Positions 34,105 through 42,964 of a stretch of 64,000 bases of DNA are shown here, piece after piece. The notes beneath the pieces were generated by a model that was given only the letters and a program-made list of their open reading frames with translations, made no database searches and was not told the origin of the DNA. The first letter of the stretch is position 1; each line of letters opens with the position of its first letter. The DNA comes from Brevifilum sp963741015 (lineage in GTDB: Bacteria > Chloroflexota > Anaerolineae > Anaerolineales > Anaerolineaceae), in NCBI GenBank assembly GCA_963741015.1, contig CAVUGP010000010.1:124001-188000 (forward strand), read 5' to 3'. Position numbers and translations under genes: made by a program.

Positions 34105-35445
34105 ATGGATAGTAAAGATGTTCTCGAAAGAATAAAGCAGGACGGGGTTAAGTTCGTATCGTTCCAGTTCACCGATGTGAACGGCGTGGTCAAGAGCGTC
34201 GATCTCCCGGTGGAACAGGTCGGTTCGGCCCTGAAAAATGGTATCTGGTTTGACGGTTCATCCGTGGAAGGCTTCGCTCGCATCCAGGAAAGCGACATGC
34301 AGTTGGTCACTGATCCGGACACTTATGCGATCCTGCCCTGGTCACCGGACGAATTAAAACGCGCCCGTGTGTTCTGTGATATTTACCATCCCAACGGCGA
34401 ACCCTTTGAAGGTGACCCGCGCGGTGAACTCAAGCGAAAACTCGCCAGCCTGAAGGAAGACCGGAACTGGATCATGAACATCGGTCCGGAACCGGAGTTC
34501 TTCCTGTTCAAAGGTAACGGCGGCGAAACCGTCCACCCGGTGCCCCATGATGTCGGCGGGTATTTCGATTTCTCCGCAAACGATGAGGCTGTGCGGGTGC
34601 GCACCGAACTGATGGCCGCCCTGAGCGAGATGGGGCTTGAGATCGAAATGGGTCACCACGAGGTCGCCCTCGGCCAGCACGAGATTGACTTCCGTTTCGC
34701 CGAGGCCCTTAAGACAGCCGACAACGTCCTGACCCTCAAATACACGGTGAAGGCGATTGCCGCCCAGCATGGGTTGATCGCCTCCTTCATGCCGAAACCG
34801 GTCTTTGGGATCAATGGCTCCGGGATGCACTGCCATCAATCGATCTTCGATCTGGATGGCAACAACCTGTTCCACGACAAGGACGATCCATTCCAGCTTT
34901 CTTCCCTGGCCTATAAATATATCGCCGGTGTGCTCACCCATGCCCGCGCGCTGACCGCCGTTGTGGCACCTTCCGTCAACTCCTATAAACGCCTGGTACC
35001 GGGTTATGAAGCACCGGTCTATATCGGTTGGGCGCAGGTCAACCGCTCCGCACTGATCCGCATCCCACAGCCGATGGCTAACCAGCCCAAATCGGTGCGC
35101 CTGGAGCTGCGCTTCCCCGATCCTTCAACCAACCCCTACCTGGCTTTCAACGCCATGCTGGCAGCCGGCCTGGATGGGATCGATAAGGACATGGTCTGCC
35201 CGAAACCTTTGAACCAGATGAATGTCTACGAACTTTCAGGTGAAGAACGCAAGAAAATGGGCATAGAAATGCTGCCCGGCTCGTTATTTGAAGCTCTGAA
35301 AGAATTTGAAGCTGACGAATTGGTCAAAGGAGCACTGGGTGCTAGCCTGACGGATGCTTTCGAGAAAGCCCGGATGTCAGAGTGGGAAGATTTCCGGATG
35401 CATGTTACCGATTGGGAAATTGAACGCTATCTGACCACGGCCTAA
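34105..35445 (+). CDS. glnA: Glutamine synthetase type I
   Basis: A 446-residue GS-I. Landmark sequences are FTDVNGVVKSVDLP, WFDGSSVEGFARI, the ATP/metal region GPEPEFFLF, GHHEVALGQHEIDFRF, NGSGMHCHQSIFD, and the C-terminal RLELRFPDPSTNPYLAFNAMLAAGLDGI. It ligates ammonia to glutamate using ATP and works as a dodecamer. The length fits the GSI-alpha class, which lacks the adenylylation site and is usually controlled by feedback and transcription. The ATG is preceded by TGGAGG 6 bases upstream and a long structured leader. Confidence 0.95.
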   Translation: MDSKDVLERIKQDGVKFVSFQFTDVNGVVKSVDLPVEQVGSALKNGIWFDGSSVEGFARIQESDMQLVTDPDTYAILPWSPDELKRARVFCDIYHPNGEPFEGDPRGELKRKLASLKEDRNWIMNIGPEPEFFLFKGNGGETVHPVPHDVGGYFDFSANDEAVRVRTELMAALSEMGLEIEMGHHEVALGQHEIDFRFAEALKTADNVLTLKYTVKAIAAQHGLIASFMPKPVFGINGSGMHCHQSIFDLDGNNLFHDKDDPFQLSSLAYKYIAGVLTHARALTAVVAPSVNSYKRLVPGYEAPVYIGWAQVNRSALIRIPQPMANQPKSVRLELRFPDPSTNPYLAFNAMLAAGLDGIDKDMVCPKPLNQMNVYELSGEERKKMGIEMLPGSLFEALKEFEADELVKGALGASLTDAFEKARMSEWEDFRMHVTDWEIERYLTTA

Positions 35446-35489
35446 GGTCCTGATAGAATTGTAAAATTAAACGAACCGCCTGCTCTCAA

Positions 35490-36776
35490 TCACCCCAACG
35501 GCGCGGCCAGGAATGGCACCAGCATTTCCTCCCGGCTCAGGCCGCCGTGCCGTCCGGACATGTGATTGGGAGTAGGCGCCCACCAAAGATAAGCGCCTCC
35601 CCTCGCAACAGCAACCAAATCACCGATCCGGTCCCGAATCTGGGGCTTGAATGGACCCTTTCCAAACAAGCCAGCCTCCAGGGCCGCTTCCGATTCGAGC
35701 AGCAGGAATTCGCCCGGCCAGGTATGTTCAATATAATCCCGGACGGCTGTGATCTGGCCGGGTTTGATATAGAAGAACGGCAGCCGGTGTTCGCAGGTAG
35801 GCGACATCACCAATAACGATTTCAGTTCAGGATAATTGGATAGATCGTAGCGGGGATTGACCGGCGTCGCTTTGGACCCGTGATCTGCCGCCATGATCAG
35901 GATCGTATCCTTTGCGACCTCAGGTGATAACCGATCCAAAAAAGCTTGCTTGAAAATTTTTGAGAACGCCGAGAACTGCAGCGCTACCCGTTCATCGCTG
36001 GCGCCATAGCGGTGCATCAGGGTATCTACATCACTGTAATAGACATAGACATAATCCCGCTCTCCCGATCGTCCGTTCATGAAGTCCGCCAGGCTGATCC
36101 CGAGATCGGCTTCATCCACATAGGGGTGGAGGTCCACATCTTCCATCTGCATCACGGACAACCCGGAATGCGCAATGGAATAATGTATAAATGCGCTCGC
36201 TTCAATCCCACTCTCCATCAAGTGCGTCCCCAGCAGCGGTGTGTCGAGGAATTCATGGGGATCAAACCCTGACCGTGCCAGCCCACCCACGTCACCGCGC
36301 GCGGCGGCCGGTGAGTGCAGGATGTTGTTGATGATGATGCCAAATTCCTTCGCCCACATTTCGTAGCCGATGATTCCGTGAGAAGCCGGGGCGACACCCG
36401 TCCAGAGTGTGGTCAGTGCGGAGGCAGTCGTACTGGGACAGATGCTGGTAATGGGTGCAAAAACGCCTTTACGGCCAAGATTCGACCAGACCAGGTCGGG
36501 GTCAGCAGCCATAAAATCCTGTAAAAGGTAATAACCGAGTGCGTCCACCAGCAGGAAGACCACTTTTTTATACGGCCCACCCAAAGCGGATGTGATTGAC
36601 CGGTCCAGAGCGGGGCTGCCGAAAGCCGGAGCGCCCAGCAGTTCGGCGATCGTCCCGGGAATATTGACCAGCGACATCCCGTCATAATAAGGGAGGGTCA
36701 GATCGCCATCCAGCGGTAAATCCGGGTTCCGGTTGAGCGTAATTCGAGACAGGTTTTTCACCTCGAGGTCAGACAT
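35490..36776 (-). CDS. Alkaline phosphatase/phosphodiesterase superfamily protein
   Basis: A protein of 428 residues of the type I phosphodiesterase/nucleotide pyrophosphatase fold. Metal and nucleophile motifs are present: FLLVDALGYY, CPSTTASALTTLWTG with the Thr nucleophile, VYYSDVDTLMHRYG, and AADHGSKATP. The C terminus contains HMSGRHGGLSREEMLVPFL, typical of soluble members. No signal peptide is seen. The substrate is unknown. ATG 36776 has AGGAG 6 bases upstream; the alternative ATG at 36794 does not. Confidence 0.84.
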   Translation of the reverse strand: MSDLEVKNLSRITLNRNPDLPLDGDLTLPYYDGMSLVNIPGTIAELLGAPAFGSPALDRSITSALGGPYKKVVFLLVDALGYYLLQDFMAADPDLVWSNLGRKGVFAPITSICPSTTASALTTLWTGVAPASHGIIGYEMWAKEFGIIINNILHSPAAARGDVGGLARSGFDPHEFLDTPLLGTHLMESGIEASAFIHYSIAHSGLSVMQMEDVDLHPYVDEADLGISLADFMNGRSGERDYVYVYYSDVDTLMHRYGASDERVALQFSAFSKIFKQAFLDRLSPEVAKDTILIMAADHGSKATPVNPRYDLSNYPELKSLLVMSPTCEHRLPFFYIKPGQITAVRDYIEHTWPGEFLLLESEAALEAGLFGKGPFKPQIRDRIGDLVAVARGGAYLWWAPTPNHMSGRHGGLSREEMLVPFLAAPLG

Positions 36777-36807
36777 TTGGTCTCCTTTGGTCATCCACCT
36801 ATGATAC

Positions 36808-36813
36808 TATAAT
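36808..36813 (+). promoter_or_regulatory. -10 element of lipoprotein gene
   Basis: A perfect TATAAT lies 5 bases before an ATG at 36819 and 20 bases before the ATG at 36834. Transcription would start near 36820, leaving AAGGA (36822-36826) as ribosome site for ATG 36834. The -35 region is weak. Confidence 0.45.
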
Positions 36814-36833
36814 TCATCATGAAGGATTGTCGG

Positions 36834-37967
36834 ATGAATGCGCACCCATCTTCAATAAGAATACCCGGTTGGATCAAAATAATAACGCTCCTTTTTATGG
36901 GATCCTTATCGCTTTCTGCGTGCGTCACTGCGACGCCGGCGCAGCAAACATCTACTGCCACAATGACCCAAACCGCAAGCCCACAACCAGCAGTCACAAT
37001 CGTGATGCCGACTGCGACCTCATCACCAACATTGACGGCCACACCCGGCCCGTCACCAACCAGCACACCGCTTCCGCCTCTGGCAGAGCGGACCTGGCAG
37101 GCAGCACCGGTCATGGTGGAGATGGCTCGGTTCGGGAACGACCCGCTTGACCCATTTCAATTCACGCCCCTCCTTGTCCTTTACGGTGATGGGCTGCTGA
37201 TCAAGCAGTTCTGTCAGGTGGGTGAATGCCAGTATCGCCAGACGATGCTGAACTCCGAAAATCTTTGCCAATTGGTTAATGCCATTGACCGGACGGGGTT
37301 CCTGCAAGTAGATCCGGATCATTATTCCGTCCCTGGCGCGACCGGCGCGGTCATTCAACTTTCAGTGGAGCTGGATGAATCCAACCTGGCGGAAATCCCC
37401 GACCTGGACCTCTGGTTCAGTGACCCCGATTGGTATGTCCGTGAGACCGGATGCATATCCTGCAATCCCCCGCCGGTGATTGACCCGGCTTATCTGGAAC
37501 TTTACCGTCTGTTAAGTGCTTATTCCAGCGAAGACTGGACGGGAGTTGAGACGGATCGGTACGCTCTTTGGTTGAGCGCGCCGGTCATCGCCGGAACGCC
37601 GCTGCCCTGGGACCCGACCCTGATCCCCCTGAGCGAATTGGTTGAACGGTCTTCCTGTGGATACGGAAACTCCGGACAGCAGGCGGTGGTCCTGGAAGGC
37701 GCACCTGCCAGAGCCATAGCCGATTTCCTCTCCATTCAGAGAGGAATCAGTCCGATCTATTCTGAGGGGACGAAAACCTGGCAGGTTCAGGGTCACTGGT
37801 TGTTACCTTATGAAGAACCAAAATCCTGCACCGAACCAGCCGGGTTAAATCCCCCGGCACTTTATCCGGATATCGATTGGTACTGCAGCCCCGATATGGG
37901 CGCCATCCCGACACCTACACCCACGGTCACCCCCACGCCCACCGTCACCCGGACACCGCTGCGATAA
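36834..37967 (+). CDS. Thr/Pro-rich lipoprotein
   Basis: A protein of 377 residues with a signal peptide (IKIITLLFMGSLSLS) and a lipobox Cys in LSAC, then a Thr/Pro/Ser linker of about 55 residues. The globular domain of about 270 residues contains conserved-looking cysteines (FCQVGECQYR, CISCNPPP and CGYGNSG) and ends in a TPTPTVTPTPTVTRTP tail. It is surface exposed; the domain is not one I recognise. ATG 36834 is preferred over 36819 because AAGGA is 7-8 bases upstream. It converges with the nucleoside phosphorylase gene with 2 bases between the stops. Confidence 0.72.
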   Translation: MNAHPSSIRIPGWIKIITLLFMGSLSLSACVTATPAQQTSTATMTQTASPQPAVTIVMPTATSSPTLTATPGPSPTSTPLPPLAERTWQAAPVMVEMARFGNDPLDPFQFTPLLVLYGDGLLIKQFCQVGECQYRQTMLNSENLCQLVNAIDRTGFLQVDPDHYSVPGATGAVIQLSVELDESNLAEIPDLDLWFSDPDWYVRETGCISCNPPPVIDPAYLELYRLLSAYSSEDWTGVETDRYALWLSAPVIAGTPLPWDPTLIPLSELVERSSCGYGNSGQQAVVLEGAPARAIADFLSIQRGISPIYSEGTKTWQVQGHWLLPYEEPKSCTEPAGLNPPALYPDIDWYCSPDMGAIPTPTPTVTPTPTVTRTPLR

Positions 37968-37969
37968 CT

Positions 37970-38737
37970 CTAGAGTTCGAAGACGGCTTCAGCCGCCAGC
38001 CAGAAAAGGTTGCGGCGGATATCCTCGCGCGAGTTCCATGCACGTTTATCCCAAGCCTCCTGGAGGACGGCATCCCCGCCATAGAGAATCTGCCCCAGGT
38101 CGACGTTGCGGAATTTGGCAATGGCAAAGAAAGCCGCTGCTTCCATCTCCACAGCCAGACAGCCTTCTTCCCGGTAGGCTGATGCTTTTGCCCTCGTCTC
38201 ACGGTAAATCGCATCAGTCGTCCAGGTTTTGGTCCTTAGGTAATCCAAGCCGTGTCGCTTCAGAACGTTTTCGATCACTGTTAGGGCATGTGGATCCATG
38301 GCAATCTCGCGTGACGGAGGTTGGTAATGATAGGAAGTGCCCTCATCCCGTAGCGCGCTCACCGGCAGGAGCAAGTGACCCACAGCGATCTCCTTGTCCA
38401 AAACGCCACAGCCACCGCAGACCATGAACTTCCGGCAGCCGAAAGCAATCGCTTTTTCCAATAATCCAACCGCTAAAGGTGCACCGATCCCCGGATGGAA
38501 GAAAGCCAGACGTTTGCCTTTTATTTCGATTTCATAGAGTGGATGTTGCCCGATTTCCGATTTTGAATGGGTAAGTATCTGCGCATGATGCTTTTCGACG
38601 ATTTCCTGAATAACCTCAGCAAAGAAACAGATCACGCAGTGCTTCGGTACATCCATTACATCGGTCTCCTTACTGGGTTCAAGGATTGCCTCCAGTGCAC
38701 CGTCATATTCAAGGATCGGAAAATCCTGTTGTTCCAT
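37970..38737 (-). CDS. Nucleoside phosphorylase family protein
   Basis: A 255-residue protein of the PNP/UDP family. Typical elements are FFHPGIGAPLAVGLLEKAIAFG, MVCGGCGVLDKEI, the base-contact region DEGTSYHYQPPSR, and CLAVEMEAAAFFAIA with the Glu-Met-Glu that contacts ribose. It would split a nucleoside with phosphate into base and ribose-1-phosphate; purine or uridine preference is not clear. GGAGG is 5-6 bases before the ATG. The nucleoside-binding lipoprotein at 51008 suggests the organism salvages nucleosides. Confidence 0.85.
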   Translation of the reverse strand: MEQQDFPILEYDGALEAILEPSKETDVMDVPKHCVICFFAEVIQEIVEKHHAQILTHSKSEIGQHPLYEIEIKGKRLAFFHPGIGAPLAVGLLEKAIAFGCRKFMVCGGCGVLDKEIAVGHLLLPVSALRDEGTSYHYQPPSREIAMDPHALTVIENVLKRHGLDYLRTKTWTTDAIYRETRAKASAYREEGCLAVEMEAAAFFAIAKFRNVDLGQILYGGDAVLQEAWDKRAWNSREDIRRNLFWLAAEAVFEL

Positions 38738-38892
38738 TTCTGCCTCCGTGACAATATCAAAAAATTAGCATACCGGCTGTGTTTTTATTCTTTCCATGAC
38801 CTTTCTTAGTATAAATGAAAAATCCCCAGGCCTTTATGGTTGTCCTGTTTCTGGTGTAAAATCAGACCAGGCCGTTAATCAGGTTGGAGCAT

Positions 38893-40356
38893 ATGTCCGA
38901 GACACCCGAACAGACCGAATCAGAAGAAAACGAATACGAACGCAGCGAGCTGGATTTTGGTGCTGAAATAGAAATTGAAGAAGCAGGTTTCTCATTCAAG
39001 CCCATCCTCGGTTTTGAACTGGAAGTCGATAAGTCTGTTTATATGTATTCGGAGGACGGCAACATTGAAGTCAGCCTGATTGGCGGTGAGCTGCATGAAA
39101 ATGTCTCCATTGCCGAATTGAATGACGAACTGGCCTCCGAGTTCATGGAGAATTTCGATGAATTCCAATTGATTGAGAACGGGACCAGCGCCATCCAGGA
39201 GATCACCGGGTTTCTCAATGAGATCCGGTTCGTAAACACCGAAGAAGAGGGCCGGGGTTATGCGCTGATCTGCTCACCTTACCTTAACCAGTACTTCTTC
39301 ATTTTGGTCATTTCATCCGCAGAACATTGGGAACGGCAGGGGGAAGTCGTCTTTGAGGAACTCAAATCCCAGATCCGTTTCTATCCCCGATTCAAACCGG
39401 TTGAAGAAGAGGAAGAACAGGATGAACACCCCGACCTGACCTTTGAAACCTTCCAGGATGTCCATGCTGAAGATGAATTTGTTCTGCATGTGGAAAAAGG
39501 CGATGTTTCGCTCCTACTGGCCGCTCGTGCACAGGACCCTCGCGGTCTGGTGACCCTGACCGAAGTCATCGCACCCGGAGACCAATCCCTTTATCAATAC
39601 GATCCCCAATCCGGAGCTTTGGACAGCAGTATCTGCTCCAAACCGATCATCGGTGATCACGGTGAACTCTGCTTCTTCTTCCCCCGGGACAACCAGCAAG
39701 CCTTGCAGCCCGGCGATTACCGGTTCATGTTTGAAACAGATGCGGGCACACAACTGGAGGAAATCCAGGCCATCATTCGGGCAGGCCGCGCCCTGGAATG
39801 CCAGGCTGTTGACATGAATTTCTGGATCGCCGCAGAGGATGATTCTTTTATCGACGCCGAAGCGACCGAAACCTTTTTTACCACCTTGCGGGCTGAACTC
39901 AAAAAGTATCTTTCACCCCTTAGTCTCGAACCGGGTAAGTTTGAATGGATCATGGCCGCTCCCGACGAGATGGCTTCATTTTCAACCGTACGAGCGGACC
40001 AGGACCTGGCTGATTGCAGTTATATGATCGCCGAAACGGTAACCAATGAACGCGCTCTGAATGTTGGGATCATCCAAAGGATAACAAAACAGGAAGGAGA
40101 CCAGACTGTCGAATTGAACGCCGTCAGCGCGGGTGTCCCTGGGATGATCCTTTCATCCTCTTCTCCTCATGCCTGTGTCCTGCTGTCGTGGTCTGTTTTA
40201 GGAAATGATATCGGTCAAATGACAAAAGCACTGATCGAGCAGATGGTAGTCTTCAGCGGGATCGATAATCCCCTTGAAAAAGACCAGCCGCTGACCCTCA
40301 ATCGGGAGATCGCCTGGCGTTTGCGCCGCCACCCGTTGTTCTACGACGCGGAATGA
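38893..40356 (+). CDS. Large acidic protein of unknown function
   Basis: A protein of 487 residues, strongly acidic, with no signal peptide or transmembrane helix. The first part (about 40-170) contains KPILGFELEVDKSVYMYSEDG and FFILVISSAEHWERQGEVVFEELKSQIRFYPRF, resembling stress-type or photosystem-reaction-like domains that I cannot name. A Glu-rich hinge near residue 175 is followed by a second domain with EIQAIIRAGRALECQAVDMNFWIAAED. ATG 38893 is preceded by GGAG only 3 bases upstream; TTG 38884 is the other option. The end overlaps the convergent methyltransferase gene by 16 bases. Confidence 0.65.
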   Translation: MSETPEQTESEENEYERSELDFGAEIEIEEAGFSFKPILGFELEVDKSVYMYSEDGNIEVSLIGGELHENVSIAELNDELASEFMENFDEFQLIENGTSAIQEITGFLNEIRFVNTEEEGRGYALICSPYLNQYFFILVISSAEHWERQGEVVFEELKSQIRFYPRFKPVEEEEEQDEHPDLTFETFQDVHAEDEFVLHVEKGDVSLLLAARAQDPRGLVTLTEVIAPGDQSLYQYDPQSGALDSSICSKPIIGDHGELCFFFPRDNQQALQPGDYRFMFETDAGTQLEEIQAIIRAGRALECQAVDMNFWIAAEDDSFIDAEATETFFTTLRAELKKYLSPLSLEPGKFEWIMAAPDEMASFSTVRADQDLADCSYMIAETVTNERALNVGIIQRITKQEGDQTVELNAVSAGVPGMILSSSSPHACVLLSWSVLGNDIGQMTKALIEQMVVFSGIDNPLEKDQPLTLNREIAWRLRRHPLFYDAE

Positions 40357-41204
40357 TCGTTAACCCCCACCCATTCAATTGAATCTTTATCCTTAAACCG
40401 TTCCTGCATCACGGTAATGGCCTGGGTATTATTATCCATCAGGATGAACTGGCGTCCCAATTCCAGGCAGACTTCCCCGACCGTGCCGCTGCCGGCAAAG
40501 AAATCCATCACCAGGTCACCTGGGTTGGAAGAAACTGCGATGATACGCCGAAGTACACCTGCAGGTTTTTGGGTGGGATATCCGGTCTTTTCCTTACTGT
40601 TCGTGCCCACAATCGTATGCCACCAGGTATCGGTCGGGAACTTCCCTCGTTCCGCTTTTTGCTTCCCTACCAGTCCGGGTGCCATATAGGGAATCCGGTC
40701 AACTTCGTCCCGGTTGAAAGTGTAATGCTGTGGGTTTTTTACATAATAGAGAATGTTATCGTGCTTGGCTGGCCAACGGGTCTTCGAACGTCCACCAAAG
40801 TCATAGGCCCAGATGATCTCATTTAAAAACGAATCCCGGCCGAAAATATCGTCCAGCAAAACCTTACAGTAATGCACTTCCCGGTAGTCGATATGGAAAT
40901 ACAGACTTCCGTTTGGTTTCAGGATGCGATAGGCTTCATGTAAACGAGGTTCCAGGAATCCCAGGTAATCATCAAAATAATCCCGATAGGCGCGCTCACC
41001 GATCACTTCGGTCTGGTAGCGGTTTCCGCCGAATCCCACCCGATCGCCATTTTCATCTTTTTCCACCCTGATCTGTTTTCGGGATTGCTGCTTCCCCGTA
41101 TTGAAAGGCGGGTCAATATAGATCAGGTCAACCGACCCTTCATCAATGGTCTTCAGGATCGCCAGGTTATCTCCAAAGAATATCTTGTTTGCCATAACCT
41201 TCAT
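40341..41204 (-). CDS. Solitary DNA methyltransferase, beta class
   Basis: A 287-residue amino-methyltransferase. Motif IV is DPPF at residues 31-34 (IYIDPPFNTG). The AdoMet-binding motif I comes later, as LVMDFFAGSGTVGEVCLELGR, preceded by GYPTQKPAGVLRRI. Motif IV before motif I marks the beta class, which includes N6-adenine and N4-cytosine enzymes such as CcrM-like proteins. No restriction endonuclease gene lies beside it, so it may be regulatory or protective. The recognition sequence is unknown. ATG 41195 (MANKIFFG) is a possible alternative start. Confidence 0.88.
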   Translation of the reverse strand: MKVMANKIFFGDNLAILKTIDEGSVDLIYIDPPFNTGKQQSRKQIRVEKDENGDRVGFGGNRYQTEVIGERAYRDYFDDYLGFLEPRLHEAYRILKPNGSLYFHIDYREVHYCKVLLDDIFGRDSFLNEIIWAYDFGGRSKTRWPAKHDNILYYVKNPQHYTFNRDEVDRIPYMAPGLVGKQKAERGKFPTDTWWHTIVGTNSKEKTGYPTQKPAGVLRRIIAVSSNPGDLVMDFFAGSGTVGEVCLELGRQFILMDNNTQAITVMQERFKDKDSIEWVGVNDHSAS

Positions 41205-41265
41205 TTTAACATCATATTCCTTTACTCATTTTCTACAGACCTAATTTCGAGAATCTTAAAAACTC

Positions 41266-41294
41266 TTGACATATAATGTATTACACACTATAAT
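41266..41294 (+). promoter_or_regulatory. Consensus promoter of the padR operon
   Basis: TTGACA (41266-41271), a 17-base spacer and TATAAT (41289-41294) match the sigma-70 consensus exactly. It lies 45 bases before the PadR-family gene. Confidence 0.85.
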
Positions 41295-41323
41295 TTTTTA
41301 CATGATAAACGATATTACATTAT
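41273..41323. promoter_or_regulatory. Inverted ATAATGTATTA boxes around the padR promoter
   Basis: ATAATGTATTA (41273-41283) in the promoter spacer and its near-perfect inverted copy TATTACATTAT (41313-41323) in the leader are centred 40 bases apart. Such spacing on both sides of the transcription start fits an autoregulatory operator for the PadR protein. This is inference. Confidence 0.45.
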
Positions 41324-41338
41324 GAAAGGTAAACCAGT

Positions 41339-41698
41339 ATGAAGGATAACGCCTTACAAGAGCAAACCCAAAATCTGGTCCAGGAACTCCGCCGAGGTGT
41401 GATCGTCCTGGCAGTGCTGAGCCAGCTTCACGAAGAACAATACGGTTATTCATTGATGAAACTCCTGGAAGAACAGGGAATGCTGGTCGATCAGGGAACC
41501 CTTTATCCGCTTCTGCGCAGGATGGAAGAACAGGACCTGCTTAAAAGCAGTTGGCGGATGGAAACATCCCGCCCCCGCCGTTACTATGTCCTGAGTGAAT
41601 TTGGCGGGAAGGTCCTCAAGGAAATGAGCACTGAATGGGTGCGCATCAAAACAACGGTTGATGAATTATTGGAAAATAAAAAGGAGAACGAAAAATGA
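41339..41698 (+). CDS. PadR family transcriptional regulator
   Basis: A 119-residue winged-helix protein: LRRGVIVLAVLSQLHEEQYGYSLMKLLEEQG, then the recognition region VDQGTLYPLLRRMEEQDLL and the wing SSWRMETSRPRRYYVLSEFG. A short C-terminal helix would dimerise. It lies behind a consensus promoter with inverted repeats and overlaps the next gene by 4 bases, so it probably represses its own operon. Confidence 0.92.
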   Translation: MKDNALQEQTQNLVQELRRGVIVLAVLSQLHEEQYGYSLMKLLEEQGMLVDQGTLYPLLRRMEEQDLLKSSWRMETSRPRRYYVLSEFGGKVLKEMSTEWVRIKTTVDELLENKKENEK

Positions 41699-42720
41699 AA
41701 CTACTTGAACTGTATTTGGATGAAATCCGACAAAACCTGCCGCCCCGCAACCGTGAAGACATCATCAAAGAGATCCGTTCCACCCTCATGGACATGATCG
41801 AAGACCGCAACCCCAATCCTGGAAATACACCGGATGACGCCATTATCAAGGCTGTCCTAATTGAATTCGGTGCACCCCGCAAGGTTGCCCGCCAGTATGG
41901 CGGTCAGAATTCCCTGATCGGGCCGCGTATGTTCCCTATCTACATCCAGGTTCTGCGGATTGTATTGATCGTCGTCGCAGCGCTCAACGTCCTGGGACTG
42001 ATCATTTCCATTGTCAGCCAGTCCGGTTTTGACAGCAATGCATTTGAAGCTGTTTTACAGGTCGTTGGCGGCTTGTTCAGCAGTCTGTTTTCCGCCTTTG
42101 GCATAGTAACTCTATCCTTCGCAGTGATCGAACGGGCAACGCCGGATGAATGGCGGGTCAATATCAATGAAAAATGGGATCCGGACGACCTGCTCAAACA
42201 TGAGAACAACGTGCGGGTGAAGGTTGTTGAGATCGCCATTGAGATCACCTTCTCACTGATCTTCATCGTGTTGATCAATTTCTTCCTGGACAAGATCGGA
42301 ATCTATTCCTTCGGGTCTTCAGGATGGGTTTCCACGCCGATCTTTAATGACAACTTCCTGCGATACATCCCCTGGATCACGGCTTACATCGTTCTGGACA
42401 TCATTCTGGATTTCTACCTTCTCCGCCAGGGTTTCTGGGACAAATGGGCGACCGGCGCCAAAGTCATGATCAATATGTTCAAGATTGCCGTCAACTTCGC
42501 CATCATTACAGGGCCTGCAGTTCTAGTAATAGACGCTGCCTCTCTGAAATGGATCGATTTCAGCACCATCGTCACCACGCAATCCTTGACACACTCTGCA
42601 AACCTGGGCCTGGATGTCGTCCTGGGATTGGCAATCTTCGGACTGGTAGTGGATTCGATCAAGCGCCTCTATGAAGGTTTCATCAAAGTCAATCCAGCGA
42701 ACCTTGAAGTGACAGAATAA
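41695..42720 (+). CDS. HAAS-domain-containing membrane protein, PadR partner
   Basis: A 341-residue protein. The N-terminal 70 residues (LELYLDEIRQNLPPRNREDIIKEIRSTL... AIIKAVLIEFGAPRKVARQYG) match the HAAS-type cytoplasmic domain that commonly accompanies PadR-family genes. At least six transmembrane segments follow in pairs, beginning with IYIQVLRIVLIVVAALNVLGLIISIV. PadR/HAAS pairs are thought to sense membrane or envelope state. It overlaps padR by 4 bases and ends at a strong terminator. Confidence 0.78.
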   Translation: MKLLELYLDEIRQNLPPRNREDIIKEIRSTLMDMIEDRNPNPGNTPDDAIIKAVLIEFGAPRKVARQYGGQNSLIGPRMFPIYIQVLRIVLIVVAALNVLGLIISIVSQSGFDSNAFEAVLQVVGGLFSSLFSAFGIVTLSFAVIERATPDEWRVNINEKWDPDDLLKHENNVRVKVVEIAIEITFSLIFIVLINFFLDKIGIYSFGSSGWVSTPIFNDNFLRYIPWITAYIVLDIILDFYLLRQGFWDKWATGAKVMINMFKIAVNFAIITGPAVLVIDAASLKWIDFSTIVTTQSLTHSANLGLDVVLGLAIFGLVVDSIKRLYEGFIKVNPANLEVTE

Positions 42721-42742
42721 TTCAATCCAATTCACATCAATA

Positions 42743-42772
42743 GGGTTATCGGAAACGATAGCCCTTTTTTTA
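42743..42772 (+). terminator. Intrinsic terminator after PadR/HAAS operon
   Basis: A 9-bp stem (GGGTTATCG/CGATAGCCC, one G-T pair) closed by a GAAA tetraloop is followed by seven or more T. Confidence 0.9.
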
Positions 42773-42964
42773 TTTCTTCCATAAGGTCCTATGTTAAGAA
42801 AAAAACCAGAACGACATCGCCTTTGTCGAGATCTGAAGTTAACGCCTCTTATCCGTCACCTTTCCTGATAGGATTTCAACCTTCTTCAAACCCAAATGGA
42901 TGAAATTGGAAATACAGTTAATACGTAATTAGGAAATCTAATCAATAACGAGGAATGGTAACAA

